DNA of 56,983 bases from an uncultured Acidobacteriota bacterium (GTDB lineage: Bacteria; Acidobacteriota; Vicinamibacteria; Fen-336): contig CADEEV010000029.1 of NCBI GenBank assembly GCA_902826455.1, forward strand, positions 1 through 56,983, given 5' to 3'. The stretch's first letter is position 1, and each line of letters begins with the position of its first letter. The notes beneath the pieces are model-generated. The model did no database searches and was not told the origin of the DNA. It worked only from the letters and a program-made list of their open reading frames with translations. Shown piece after piece: positions 27,034-36,102 of this stretch. The translations under genes and the position numbers were made by a program.

Positions 27034-27624
27034 ATGATGGGGGCGCCGCACGCCGCGGCCGCCGCCCTGCCCGCGTCCCCCGGCGAGCACAGCGTGGTGC
27101 TCGCCGGCGGCTGCTTCTGGGGCGTCCAGGCCGTCTTCCAGCACGTGCGTGGCGTGACGTCCGCCGTGTCCGGCTATGCCGGGGGCGCCGGCTACTCGGC
27201 CCACTACTCGATCGTGAGCCTGGGCGTCACGAACCACGCCGAGGCCGTGCAGGTCACGTACGACCCCTCGCGCGTGACGCTCGAGCAGCTCCTCCGCGTC
27301 TTCTTCTCTGTGGCCCACGATCCCACGCAGAAGGACCGCCAGGGGCCCGACACGGGCCGGCAGTATCGGTCGGCGATCTTCTACGCCGACGAGGCCCAGC
27401 GCCGGACCGCCGCCGCGTCCATCGCCGAGCTCGACGCGGCGCGCGCCGGCGCGCCGCCGATCGTGACCGAGCTCGCGCCGCTCGAGGCCTTCTACGTCGC
27501 CGAGTCCTACCACCAGGACTACGCGACGCGTCACCCCGGGGATCCCTACATCGTGGTCAACGACGCGCCGAAGCTCGCGCGCCTCAAGGCCACGCTGCCG
27601 GATCTCTACGTCGGCCCGAACTAG
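27034..27624 (+). CDS. msrA: Exported peptide methionine sulfoxide reductase MsrA
   Basis: MsrA family, reducing the S-form of methionine sulfoxide in proteins. The catalytic site GGCFWGVQAVFQ is intact; also seen are SGYAGGAGYSAHYSIVSLGVTNHAEAV split over adjacent strands and SYHQDYATRHP. The N-terminus is a problem: ATG 27034 leaves only a weak signal, whereas an in-frame CTG at 27004, overlapping the NiCoT stop as CTGA, would give a good signal peptide (IRGALLGVLMMGAPHAAAA). Either way a hydrophobic Ala-rich leader suggests periplasmic location. A typical bacterial MsrA domain; no MsrB fused. Confidence 0.88.
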   Translation: MMGAPHAAAAALPASPGEHSVVLAGGCFWGVQAVFQHVRGVTSAVSGYAGGAGYSAHYSIVSLGVTNHAEAVQVTYDPSRVTLEQLLRVFFSVAHDPTQKDRQGPDTGRQYRSAIFYADEAQRRTAAASIAELDAARAGAPPIVTELAPLEAFYVAESYHQDYATRHPGDPYIVVNDAPKLARLKATLPDLYVGPN

Positions 27625-27668
27625 GCTTACACTCTCCCGGCAGAAAGCGTTCATCCCGGGGGGCACGA

Positions 27669-30600
27669 GTGGGGAAGACGAGGCCGGGCACCCGCCTCAT
27701 CGTCCAGGTCCTGGCCGCCGTCGCCCTCGTCGGCGCGCTGTGCGGGTCGCTCTACCAGCGCGAGGCCTCGGCGATCGAGCAGCGCTGGCGCGAGCGCGAG
27801 CAGTCGCGCCTCAACGTGCTCGCGAACTTCGTCCACTCCAGCCTGCAGCCTGCCGTCGCCGACCTCCAGCTTCTCGCCGACGGAGACGGGATCCAGGCCT
27901 TCCTCGTGACCGGAGCGCCCAGCGATCTCGCGCGGGCTGTCCGCCGCGCGGCCTTCATCAGCCGCCTGCGCTCCGACTACGACCAGGTCCGCTTCCTCGA
28001 CCTCACGGGACGCGAGGTGCTGAGGGTGAACCACGGCGGAGTGTCCGTCGCGGAGGCCGCGCTCCAGGACAAGTCCGACCGTCCGTACTTCAAGAGAGCC
28101 GTCGCGTTGAAGCCGGGGCAGGTCTACGTCTCGGCTCTCGATCTCAACGTGGAGGGCGGCCGCGTGGAGCGGCCCCTGAAGCCGGTACTGCGCTTCGCGG
28201 CGCCCGTGTTCGACGGAACCGGCACCACGCGGGGCATCTACGTCATCAACTACCTGGGCCAGAACCTGATCGAGCGCCTGCAGACGGCCGTCCCCTTGTA
28301 TAGCCACCGGCTCAGGCTCCTGGACGCCCGAGGCTACTGGGTGAAGGGCTCGGAGGCGACCCGAGAATGGGGCTTCCAGGCCTCCGAAGCCCCGCTCTGG
28401 GCCCGTGTCGCGCGTGAAGGTCAGGGACAGGCGAGCCGTGCGGGAGGCCTCTTCACCTGGATGCATCTGCTCCCGCAGGAATTCAGTCACGCCGATGGCG
28501 TCGAGATCGTGTCCGAGGACGTCCCGTTCCTCGTGCTCGCGTCCGAGATCCAGGCACCGGAATTCGACGGTTTCTTCGCGGATCTGAAGCGAACCTTCCT
28601 GGTGCTGACCCTGGGACTGCTGGTTCTCGCGACCAGCAGCGCCTGGTTCCTCCACGGAAGGACCCGGGCGCTCGGGTCGCTGCGCGACAGCGAGGAGAAC
28701 CTCTCGGTGACCCTGCACTCCATCGGCGACGGCGTCCTCGCCACGGACACGGCGGGCACGGTCACGCGGATGAACGAGGTCGCGGAGAGGCTCACGGGCT
28801 GGAGCCAGGCCGCGGCACAGGGGCGACCGATCGCCGAGGTGTTCCGCATCGTCAACGAGGACACGCGGGAGCCGGCCCACATCCCGGTCGCCGACGTGCT
28901 CGCCACCGGCGAGCTGCGGAGTCTCGAGACCCACACGATTCTCGTCGCACGGGACGGTAGCGAGCGCGCGATCGCCGACAGCGCCGCCCCGATCCGCAAC
29001 GCGGACGGCGGCATCCTCGGCGTGGTGCTGGTGTTCCGGGACGTGACGGCCGAGAGCGCGGCGCGCGCGGCGCTGCGCGAGAGCGAGGCCCGCTACCGCA
29101 CGTTGTTCGACTCGATCGACGAAGGCTTCTGCATCCTCGAGGTGCTCTTCGACGCGAACCAGAAGGCGGTCGACTACCGGTTCCTCGAGGTCAACCCGTC
29201 CTTCGAGAAGCAATCGGGCCTGCGCGATGCCGTCGGCCGGACCATGCGATCGTTCGCGCCCGACCTCGAGGAGTACTGGTTCGAGACCTTCGGCCGGATC
29301 GCCCTCACCGGCGAGGCGACTCGCTTCAAGAACCGGGCCGAGCCCCTGCAACGCTCCTTCGAGATGTACGCCTTCCGCCTCGGCGATCCGGCGGCGCGCC
29401 ACGTGGCGGTGCTCTTCGTCGACATCACCGAGCGCGAGCGCGCGCAGGCCGAGCTCGACCGGTTCTTCAGCCTGTCCCTGGACCTGCTCTGCATCTCGAG
29501 CGCCGATGGCTACTTCAAGCGCGTGAGCCCGGCCGTCCAGGACCTGCTGGGCTGGAGCGTCGAGGAGTTCCTCGCGACGCCGTACATCGACAACGTGCAT
29601 CCCGACGACCACGAGGCGACCCTGCAGGAGGTGACGCGCCAGATGAAGAGCGGCGAGCGCGTGCTTCACTTCGAGAACCGCTACCGGCACAAGAACGGCT
29701 CGTGGCGCGTGCTCTCGTGGCGCTCGGTGCCCTACGGCGACCTCATGTACGCGATCGCCCGCGACGTCACCGATCTCAAGACCATGGAACAGGCCCTGCG
29801 CGAGAGCAACGAGCGACTCGAGCGGCGCGTGGAGGCCCGGACGGCGGAGCTGCTCCGTACCCACGAGGTGGTCCAGCACAGCGAACGGCGCTTCCGCGCG
29901 CTCATCGAGCACGGCGCCGACGGGATCTCCGTGATCGACGCCCGGAACAACATCCTCTACCTGAGCCCGGCGGTGGCCGCCATCGAGGGCTACACGGCCG
30001 AGGAGCTCGCGGGCCAGAACGGCCTGGACAACACGCACCCCGACGATCTCCCGCTCGTGGGGCAGCTCGTCGACCGCCTGGTCGCGAACCCCGGCAAGCC
30101 GATTCCGGTGCTGTGGCGGCGTCGCCACAAGGACGGCCGCTGGCTCTGGCTGGAAGGCGTCGCGACGAACCTGCTCGACGATCCCGCCGTGAAGGGGATC
30201 GTCACGAACTACCGCGACGTCACCGAGCGCAAGCGTGCCGAGGCCGAGATCCAGCTGCTGAACCGCGACCTCGAGCGCCGCGTGAGCGAGCGCACGGCCC
30301 AGCTCGAGAACGCGAACACGGAGCTCGAGTCCTTCTCGTACTCCGTCTCCCACGACCTGCGCGCGCCCCTGCGCCACGTCCAGGGCTTCGTGGAGATGCT
30401 GGGGGAGGAGCTGCAGGGAGGGCTCTCCGCGAAGGCGGAGCGGTACATGAAGACGATCGCGTCCGCGGCGGGAGAGATGGGCCAGCTGATCGACGACCTG
30501 CTGTCCTTCTCCAAGATGGGCCGGGCCGAGATGCGCGAGACGACCGTCGACCTCGACGCGGTCGTCCGGAAGACCCGCGAGCGACTCGAGCGTTCGGTGG

Positions 30601-31022
30601 GGGAGCGCCGCGTCGAGTGGCAGGTCGAGGCGCTGCCGCGCGTCCAGGGCGATCCGGCCATGCTCAACCAGGTGCTCGCGAACCTCCTCGACAACGCGGT
30701 GAAGTACACGCGGCCGCGGGACCCGGCCCGGATCGAGGTGGGCTGCTCGGGGCGCGAGGGGGAGCGCGTCGTGCTGTACGTGCGGGACAACGGGGCCGGC
30801 TTCGAGATGAAGTACGCCGACAAGCTCTTCGGCGTCTTCCAGCGCCTCCACCGCGCCGAGGAGTTCGAAGGAACCGGCATCGGCCTCGCCACCGTGCGTC
30901 GCATCGTGGGGCGCCACGGGGGCCGCGTGTGGGCCGAGTCGGCCCTGGACCGGGGCTCGACGTTCTACTTCACGGTGAAAGCCGTCGACGACGTGAAACC
31001 CGAAAGCGAGGCCTCCGCATGA
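27669..31022 (+). CDS. Multi-PAS membrane sensor histidine kinase
   Basis: 1117 residues. TM1 (about 10-27), a periplasmic Cache-like sensor domain (about 30-305, with SRLRSDYDQVRFLDLTG), TM2 (about 308-328), then four PAS domains at about 340-460, 472-585, 597-705 and 740-855, with coiled segments between (LERRVEARTAELL). HisKA contains SYSVSHDLRAPLRH with phospho-accepting His895. The HATPase domain (about 940-1105) has NLLDNAVKYT, RDNGAGFEMKYADKLFGVF and GTGIGLATVRRI. Start is GTG 27669. Its stop overlaps the response regulator start (ATGA). The phytochrome-like HisKA/HATPase and Rcp1-type partner suggest a two-component phosphorelay responding to an external ligand. Confidence 0.93.
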   Translation: MGKTRPGTRLIVQVLAAVALVGALCGSLYQREASAIEQRWREREQSRLNVLANFVHSSLQPAVADLQLLADGDGIQAFLVTGAPSDLARAVRRAAFISRLRSDYDQVRFLDLTGREVLRVNHGGVSVAEAALQDKSDRPYFKRAVALKPGQVYVSALDLNVEGGRVERPLKPVLRFAAPVFDGTGTTRGIYVINYLGQNLIERLQTAVPLYSHRLRLLDARGYWVKGSEATREWGFQASEAPLWARVAREGQGQASRAGGLFTWMHLLPQEFSHADGVEIVSEDVPFLVLASEIQAPEFDGFFADLKRTFLVLTLGLLVLATSSAWFLHGRTRALGSLRDSEENLSVTLHSIGDGVLATDTAGTVTRMNEVAERLTGWSQAAAQGRPIAEVFRIVNEDTREPAHIPVADVLATGELRSLETHTILVARDGSERAIADSAAPIRNADGGILGVVLVFRDVTAESAARAALRESEARYRTLFDSIDEGFCILEVLFDANQKAVDYRFLEVNPSFEKQSGLRDAVGRTMRSFAPDLEEYWFETFGRIALTGEATRFKNRAEPLQRSFEMYAFRLGDPAARHVAVLFVDITERERAQAELDRFFSLSLDLLCISSADGYFKRVSPAVQDLLGWSVEEFLATPYIDNVHPDDHEATLQEVTRQMKSGERVLHFENRYRHKNGSWRVLSWRSVPYGDLMYAIARDVTDLKTMEQALRESNERLERRVEARTAELLRTHEVVQHSERRFRALIEHGADGISVIDARNNILYLSPAVAAIEGYTAEELAGQNGLDNTHPDDLPLVGQLVDRLVANPGKPIPVLWRRRHKDGRWLWLEGVATNLLDDPAVKGIVTNYRDVTERKRAEAEIQLLNRDLERRVSERTAQLENANTELESFSYSVSHDLRAPLRHVQGFVEMLGEELQGGLSAKAERYMKTIASAAGEMGQLIDDLLSFSKMGRAEMRETTVDLDAVVRKTRERLERSVGERRVEWQVEALPRVQGDPAMLNQVLANLLDNAVKYTRPRDPARIEVGCSGREGERVVLYVRDNGAGFEMKYADKLFGVFQRLHRAEEFEGTGIGLATVRRIVGRHGGRVWAESALDRGSTFYFTVKAVDDVKPESEASA

Positions 31023-31471
31023 AGCCCAGCCGCATCCTGCTCGTGGACGATTCGCCCCGGGATCTCGAGATGGCCACGAGCGCCCTCGAGCAGTACCGCC
31101 TGGCGAACGAGGTGACGACGCTCCGCGACGGAGCCGAGTGCCTCGACTACCTCTATCGCCGGGGCGAGTTCGCCGGGCGCACGGACGCCCAGCCGGCGGT
31201 GATCCTGCTCGACCTGAAGATGCCGAGGGTCGACGGTCTCGAGGTGCTGCGCCAGGTGAAGGGCGATCCGGATCTCAAGACGATACCGATCGTCATGATG
31301 ACGTCGTCGCGCGAGGAGCGGGACCTCGTCCAGAGCTACGAGCTCGGCGCCAACGCGTACGTGGTGAAGCCCCTCAGCTTCCACGAGTTCGTCGACGCGA
31401 TCCGCGTGCTCGGCGCGTTCTGGGTGGTGCTCAACGAGCCGCCGCCCAAGGGCCCGCAGTCGAGCTCATGA
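31019..31471 (+). CDS. Rcp1-type single-domain response regulator
   Basis: 150 residues, one receiver domain without output domain. Acidic pocket DD (10-11), phospho-acceptor Asp65 in ILLDLKMP, Thr/Ser in MMTSS and Lys in YVVKPLS. The LYRRGEFAGR insertion and ILLDLKMPRVDGLEVLRQ are typical of the Rcp1 (cyanobacterial phytochrome partner) group. The ATG at 31019 overlaps the kinase stop, so it is made together with the kinase. It likely acts by protein contact, not DNA binding. Confidence 0.94.
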   Translation: MKPSRILLVDDSPRDLEMATSALEQYRLANEVTTLRDGAECLDYLYRRGEFAGRTDAQPAVILLDLKMPRVDGLEVLRQVKGDPDLKTIPIVMMTSSREERDLVQSYELGANAYVVKPLSFHEFVDAIRVLGAFWVVLNEPPPKGPQSSS

Positions 31472-31561
31472 GACACATCCCTCTCTCTAGAACGTAAGCC
31501 GCACCGCGAACACGACACCCTCGTCGTCGATTCGCGACGTGGTTGCGCGGCGTGGCGCCCC

Positions 31562-31585
31562 GCGTTCCGTTTTATTGCGGGACGC
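31562..31585. other. Hairpin upstream of bamA-like gene
   Basis: GCGTTCCG (31562-31569) can pair with CGGGACGC (31578-31585), with one G-U pair and an AT-rich 8-base loop (TTTTATTG). An outer inverted repeat GGTTGCG (31541-31547) / CGCAACC (31583-31589) overlaps it. Lies in the 264-bp gap between the response regulator and the Omp85 gene. It could be a terminator for the kinase operon or a leader structure; no U-tract follows. Confidence 0.35.
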
Positions 31586-31735
31586 AACCAAGAGCGTGGA
31601 CGCGCTTGTCATCGTGAGACGACGGCGCTGTCCGCGGGGGACGACACCGCATCTCGAAAACACGCGCGCCGACGCGCGGCTTGCGCGTGGTCCGGACATT
31701 GCATCGGGCTCGCGCGCATCCATGACGCGGCTCCG

Positions 31736-34120
31736 ATGACGGCCGAACGACGACACCTCGTGCGCGTTGCCGTCGCGTTCGCGATCGCCGCCGCCACCGC
31801 TCTCGGCGCGAGCTCCGTGCGCGCCGACGACGAGGAGGCGATCGTCGAGAAGGTCGAGATGTCGCGAAACCAGTACCTCCAGACGGAGACGCTGCTGTAC
31901 TACGTGTCCACCAAGCCCGGCGAGCGCTACGACCCGCTGCGCGTGCGCGAGGACTTCCGCAGGCTGTGGGACACGGGCTTCCTCGACGATCTGCTCGTCG
32001 ACGTGCGCGACGGGGCCACGGGCAAGATCGTCACGTTCGTGGTGCGCGAGCGCAAGCGCATCCAGATCGTCGACTACAGGGGGAGCAAGGCCCTCACCAC
32101 GTCGAACATCGAGGACGAGCTCAAGAAGCGCGACGTCGTCGTGCGCCTCGACACGTTCTACGACCCGGGCAAGGCGCGCAAGGTCGAGGCCGCGATCCTC
32201 GGCATGCTCAAGGACAAGGGCTTGTCCTTCGCGTCGGTGAAGCACGAGACCAGGAACGTCGGCAACGCGGGCCTGCAGCTGTCCTTCGTGATCGAAGAGG
32301 GGCCCAGGACCAGGATCAAGTCGATCACGTTCGCCGGCAACGAGGTCTACTCCGATGGTCGCCTCCGCGGCGAGATGAAGGGCGTCAAGCAGGCAGGCTT
32401 CTGGAACCTGTCGTGGCTGAAGGGCAGCGCGAAGTTCACGGACGCCAAGTGGGAAGAGGCCCAGGAGGGCCTGAGGGATTTCTACCTCGACCACGGCTAC
32501 GTGACGGCCAGCGTCGGCACGCCCGTGCTGGCCTACAGCGACGGCAAGGCGGGCTTGCTGCGCAAGAAGCCCGTGAAGTGGCTGCACGTGGACATCCCCG
32601 TCGTCGAGGGCGACCAGTATCGCGTCGGCGAGGTGAGCTTCGAAGGCGTCACGGTCTTCAAGGAAGCGGCCCTGCGCCCGATCTTCAAGCTCGCCACGGG
32701 CGACGTGTACGACGACTCGAAGCTCAAGAAGGGCTACGAGAAGATCCGGGACATCTACGGCTCGACGGGCTACTTCCAGATGACGGGCTTCACGAAGCGC
32801 AAGCCCGATCCCGAGGGCAAGATCGTCGACCTCACCCTAACGATGGAGGAGGACAAGCGCTACTACGTCGGGCGCATCACGTTCACGGGCAACGACTCCA
32901 CGCGCGACAAGGTCATCCGCCGCGAGGTGTTCATGAACGAGGGCGACGTGTTCAACACGGAAGCCCTGAAGATGTCGATCCGGCGCGTGAACCAGCTCGG
33001 GTATTTCAAGCCGATGGAAGCGCCTCCCGAGTTCTCGCTGTCCGAGGGCTCGGACGACAAGCTCGACCTGACGTTCAAGGTCGAGGAGCAGAACCGCAAC
33101 CAGTTCACCTTCGGCGGCGGCGCCTCGGGCCTCGAGGGCACCTTCATCAACGGCTCCTTCTCGACCGCGAACTTCCTCGGCCTGGGCCAGACCATGACGC
33201 TGTCGGCCCAGACCGGGCGCCGCAGCCGGAACTTCCAGGTCGGCATCACGGAGCCGTACGTCCTGGACCGGCCGATCACCGCGGGCTTCGACGTCTTCCT
33301 GCGCCGCATCACGTACTTCAGCACGCCCAACTTCGTGGGCTTCTCCGAGCAGGACCAGGGCCTGTCCCTGACCAGCGGCTTCTCGGTCGGCCGCTTCACC
33401 CGGCTCTTCGCGAGCTACGGCTACCAGATCGTCGACATCTACGGCGTCGACCAGGTGCGGCTCCGGGCCCTCGGACTCGAGGGCGCGAGCTACCTGCAGA
33501 AGACGCGCCGCTTCGAGAGCCGGGTGACGCCGGCCTGGGTGCGCAACACCGTCGACAACCCGTTCACGCCCCGGAGCGGCACGAAGCAGAGCGTCGCCTT
33601 CGAGCTCGTGGGCGGGCCCCTGGGCGGCAGCGTCAGCTACTACAAGCCCACGATCGAGTCGATCGCCTACCGCCCGGTGACGCGCAAGACGGCCCTGGGC
33701 CTGCGCGGCCAGGTCGGCTTCGTGAGCGCGTTCGGCTCGACGAGCGAGATCCCGTACTACCAGCGCTTCTTCCTGGGCGGCGAGAACCAGATCCGCGGCT
33801 ACGACATCCGGGAGGCCTCGCCCGTGGGGACCCAGACCACCGCCGACGCCGGTGGCAACAAGTTCGTGCTCTTCAACGCCGAGTACTACTTCGACATCTT
33901 CGGGCCCTTGCGCTTCCTGCTCTTCTTCGACGCCGGCGAGGCCTACCGCAAGGGCCAGGACGTCGATCTCAGGACGCTGTCGACCTCGGCCGGCGCCGAG
34001 GTCCGCTTCCTGATGCCGGTGCTGAACGTGCCGTTCCGTCTGATCTACGCGCGCAACCCGAACCGCGCCGCGTCCCAGCCCGCGTCGACCTTCAAGTTCG
34101 CCGTGGGCACGACCTTCTGA
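31736..34120 (+). CDS. bamA: Outer-membrane protein assembly factor, BamA/Omp85 family
   Basis: 794 residues. Signal peptide (about 1-30, ending SSVRA), five POTRA repeats (about 32-430), and a C-terminal 16-strand barrel (about 440-794). Signature features: FTFGGGASGLEGTF at the barrel start, IRGYD (loop 6 motif, about residue 687) and a C-terminal Phe (AVGTTF). It inserts beta-barrel proteins into the outer membrane and is essential in Gram-negatives. Here it is not beside lpx, rseP or skp. A lipoprotein gene follows 22 bp downstream and could be an accessory. The barrel is intact. Confidence 0.93.
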   Translation: MTAERRHLVRVAVAFAIAAATALGASSVRADDEEAIVEKVEMSRNQYLQTETLLYYVSTKPGERYDPLRVREDFRRLWDTGFLDDLLVDVRDGATGKIVTFVVRERKRIQIVDYRGSKALTTSNIEDELKKRDVVVRLDTFYDPGKARKVEAAILGMLKDKGLSFASVKHETRNVGNAGLQLSFVIEEGPRTRIKSITFAGNEVYSDGRLRGEMKGVKQAGFWNLSWLKGSAKFTDAKWEEAQEGLRDFYLDHGYVTASVGTPVLAYSDGKAGLLRKKPVKWLHVDIPVVEGDQYRVGEVSFEGVTVFKEAALRPIFKLATGDVYDDSKLKKGYEKIRDIYGSTGYFQMTGFTKRKPDPEGKIVDLTLTMEEDKRYYVGRITFTGNDSTRDKVIRREVFMNEGDVFNTEALKMSIRRVNQLGYFKPMEAPPEFSLSEGSDDKLDLTFKVEEQNRNQFTFGGGASGLEGTFINGSFSTANFLGLGQTMTLSAQTGRRSRNFQVGITEPYVLDRPITAGFDVFLRRITYFSTPNFVGFSEQDQGLSLTSGFSVGRFTRLFASYGYQIVDIYGVDQVRLRALGLEGASYLQKTRRFESRVTPAWVRNTVDNPFTPRSGTKQSVAFELVGGPLGGSVSYYKPTIESIAYRPVTRKTALGLRGQVGFVSAFGSTSEIPYYQRFFLGGENQIRGYDIREASPVGTQTTADAGGNKFVLFNAEYYFDIFGPLRFLLFFDAGEAYRKGQDVDLRTLSTSAGAEVRFLMPVLNVPFRLIYARNPNRAASQPASTFKFAVGTTF

Positions 34121-34142
34121 TCACTTGTCCAAGGAGAAGCCG

Positions 34143-34685
34143 ATGCTCAGTCCCTTCAAGTCCACCGTCGCGGGAGCGCTGCTGCTGGGCGTCGCCGCCT
34201 GCAGCTCGCCGACCGACCCGACGTCGACGAGCGCCGCCGTGAACCTCACCGCGAACCCGAGCCCTGCCAACGCGCAGCCGAGCCGCGGCGTCTTCTACAT
34301 CCTGCAGGGGGACGCCAACAACCCCGACAAGACCCTCGAATACCCGTTCGACTCGACCTTCACCGCGACGATCGCGGAGACCGGCGGCGCCGCCCTCGAG
34401 ATCACCGCGATCACCCTGAAGGTGCAGCAGGCGACGGGAGGCATCATCACCCCGCCGACGAACGGCCAGATCGAGCACTACCAGTTCGTGTCGTCCGCGA
34501 GCGGCAAGAACCTGGCGGCGAACGGCCAGGTCACGGTGGGCTTCCAGGTCTGGTTCGCGCTGCCGAACCAGCGGCGCGAGTGCGTCGCGACCGTGGGCTT
34601 CACGTTCATCGACCGCAAGGGCACGCCGAACGACACCTCGGACGACATCGCCTTCAGCAAGTCCTTCGACGTGCAGATCCAGTAG
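34143..34685 (+). CDS. Lipoprotein of unknown function
   Basis: 180 residues. Signal with lipobox VAAC (GALLLGVAAC), so N-terminally lipidated. The mature part is Thr/Ala-rich with no known domain: FDSTFTATIAETGGAALEI suggests an immunoglobulin-like beta-sandwich, and it has one Cys (RRECVATVGF). ATG 34143 chosen because AAGGAG lies 6 bp upstream. Only 22 bp after bamA, so probably the same transcript; possible accessory lipoprotein of the outer-membrane assembly system, but nothing proves it. Confidence 0.75.
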   Translation: MLSPFKSTVAGALLLGVAACSSPTDPTSTSAAVNLTANPSPANAQPSRGVFYILQGDANNPDKTLEYPFDSTFTATIAETGGAALEITAITLKVQQATGGIITPPTNGQIEHYQFVSSASGKNLAANGQVTVGFQVWFALPNQRRECVATVGFTFIDRKGTPNDTSDDIAFSKSFDVQIQ

Positions 34686-34729
34686 CCGCGTGGCGCGTCG
34701 AGCCCAGGGCCGTCGTGCCAGAATGGCGC

Positions 34730-35491
34730 GTGCCCGCCCTGAGGACCGTTCGCGTCACGCGCTACGTGACCCCGCTCCGCGAGGGAGGCTCGCTGCCGGC
34801 GATCGTCGAAGCCGACGACGACGGGCTCTACGTCCTCAAGTTCCGGGGCGCGGGCCAGGGACCGCGCGCCCTGATCGCGGAGCTCGTGTCGGGGGAGATC
34901 GCGCGGGCGCTCGGCCTGGCCGTGCCGGAACTGGTGTTCGCGGAGCTCGACGCCGACCTGGCCCGCACCGAGCCCGATCCGGAGATCGCCGACCTGATCC
35001 GGGCCAGCGGCGGACTCAACCTGGCCCTCGACTACCTGCCGGGCTCGGTCGCCTTCGACCCGGTGGTCGAGCGCCCCGCGAGCGAGCTGGCCTCGCGGAT
35101 CGTGTGGTTCGACGCCTTCGTCAGCAACGTGGATCGCAGTGTCCGCAACACGAACCTGCTGATGTGGCATCGCCGGCTCTGGCTCATCGACCACGGCGCG
35201 TCGCTCTACTTCCAGCACCTGCCGGGCTGGCCGTCGAGCCCCGAGCGGGCCCGCGATAGGTTCCCGCTCATCGAGCAGCACGTCCTGCTGCCGCTCGCCG
35301 GAGATCTCCAGCGCATCGACGCGGAGTGCGCGGCGGCGCTGACGCCCGCCGTGCTCGACGGCATCGTCGCGCTCGTCCCGGACGCCTGGCTCCCGGGCGA
35401 AGGCGAAGGGCGCCCGGCCTACGCCCGCTATCTCCGGGACCGGCTGGTCGCGCCGCGTGGGTTCGTCGAGGAGGCGCAGCGTGCCCGCTGA
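34730..35491 (+). CDS. HipA-like kinase family protein
   Basis: 253 residues, a compact kinase of the HipA family (HipA_2 type). The ATP-binding part is GLYVLKFRGAGQGPRALIAE, the catalytic loop is FVSNVDRSVRNTNLL (NxDR...N), and the metal-binding triplet is in LIDHGASLYF. It lacks the N-terminal subdomain of toxin HipA. The related HipA toxin phosphorylates glutamyl-tRNA synthetase; this branch is uncharacterised. GTG 34730 start. The downstream DUF3037 gene overlaps by 11 bp. No HipB-like antitoxin is adjacent, although an XRE gene lies convergently at 35887. Confidence 0.85.
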   Translation: MPALRTVRVTRYVTPLREGGSLPAIVEADDDGLYVLKFRGAGQGPRALIAELVSGEIARALGLAVPELVFAELDADLARTEPDPEIADLIRASGGLNLALDYLPGSVAFDPVVERPASELASRIVWFDAFVSNVDRSVRNTNLLMWHRRLWLIDHGASLYFQHLPGWPSSPERARDRFPLIEQHVLLPLAGDLQRIDAECAAALTPAVLDGIVALVPDAWLPGEGEGRPAYARYLRDRLVAPRGFVEEAQRAR

Positions 35492-35882
35492 GTTCGCCTA
35501 CGACTACGCGATCATCCGCCTCACGCCCCGCGTCGAGCGCGGCGAGACCGTCAACGTCGGCGTGATCGTGTCGTGCCCGGCCCGCGACTTCCTCGACGCG
35601 CGCGTCGAGCTCGACGTCGCGCGGCTCCAGGCCCTCGATCCCGCCTTCGATCTCGACGCGGTCCGCGCCCACCTCGAGGCGATCCCGCGGATCTGCCGAG
35701 GCGGCGCCGAGGCCGGCGCGCTGGGCGAGCTGCCGGCGCGCAACCGCTTCCACTGGCTGGTGGCGCCGCGCAGCACCGTGATCCAGGTCTCGCCGGTGCA
35801 CACCGGCCGCACCGACGATCCCGCGGCCGCCCTCGAGCGCCTGCTGGAGACCATGGTGCGCCTCGGCCCGCGGTCGCGCTGA
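35481..35882 (+). CDS. DUF3037 domain protein
   Basis: 133 residues. The start AEFAYDYAIIRLTPRVERGETVNVG is the DUF3037 signature, ending with SPVHTGRTDDP. Function unknown; it is commonly encoded directly after a HipA-like kinase, as here (11-bp overlap, GGAGG before GTG 35481). Likely a substrate or regulator of the kinase. No membrane segments. Confidence 0.87.
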   Translation: MPAEFAYDYAIIRLTPRVERGETVNVGVIVSCPARDFLDARVELDVARLQALDPAFDLDAVRAHLEAIPRICRGGAEAGALGELPARNRFHWLVAPRSTVIQVSPVHTGRTDDPAAALERLLETMVRLGPRSR

Positions 35883-35886
35883 GCGC

Positions 35887-36102
35887 TCACTCGACGCCGA
35901 ACTGGAACACCTCCTCGAGAGGCTTGCCGAAGACGCGGGCGATGCGGAAGGCCACCTCGAGGGACGGCGAGTACTTGCCGGCCTCGATGGCGTTGATGGT
36001 CTGGCGCGTGACGCCGACCTCGGTTGCCAGCCGCTGCTGCGTCATCTCGTCCTGATGGAACCGAAGCGCACGGATCCGGTTCGTGACCCGCGTGGGCGCC
36101 AC
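35887..36102 (-). CDS. XRE/Cro family transcriptional regulator
   Basis: 71 residues, almost only the helix-turn-helix: MTQQRLATEVGVTRQTINAIEAGKYSPSLEVAFRIARVF. The GTG at 36102 directly abuts the stop of the upstream membrane protein gene, so they are one operon. Small Cro-like proteins paired with a membrane protein often repress their own promoter; the inverted repeat around the promoter at 36567-36614 is a good candidate operator. Confidence 0.9.
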   Translation of the reverse strand: MAPTRVTNRIRALRFHQDEMTQQRLATEVGVTRQTINAIEAGKYSPSLEVAFRIARVFGKPLEEVFQFGVE

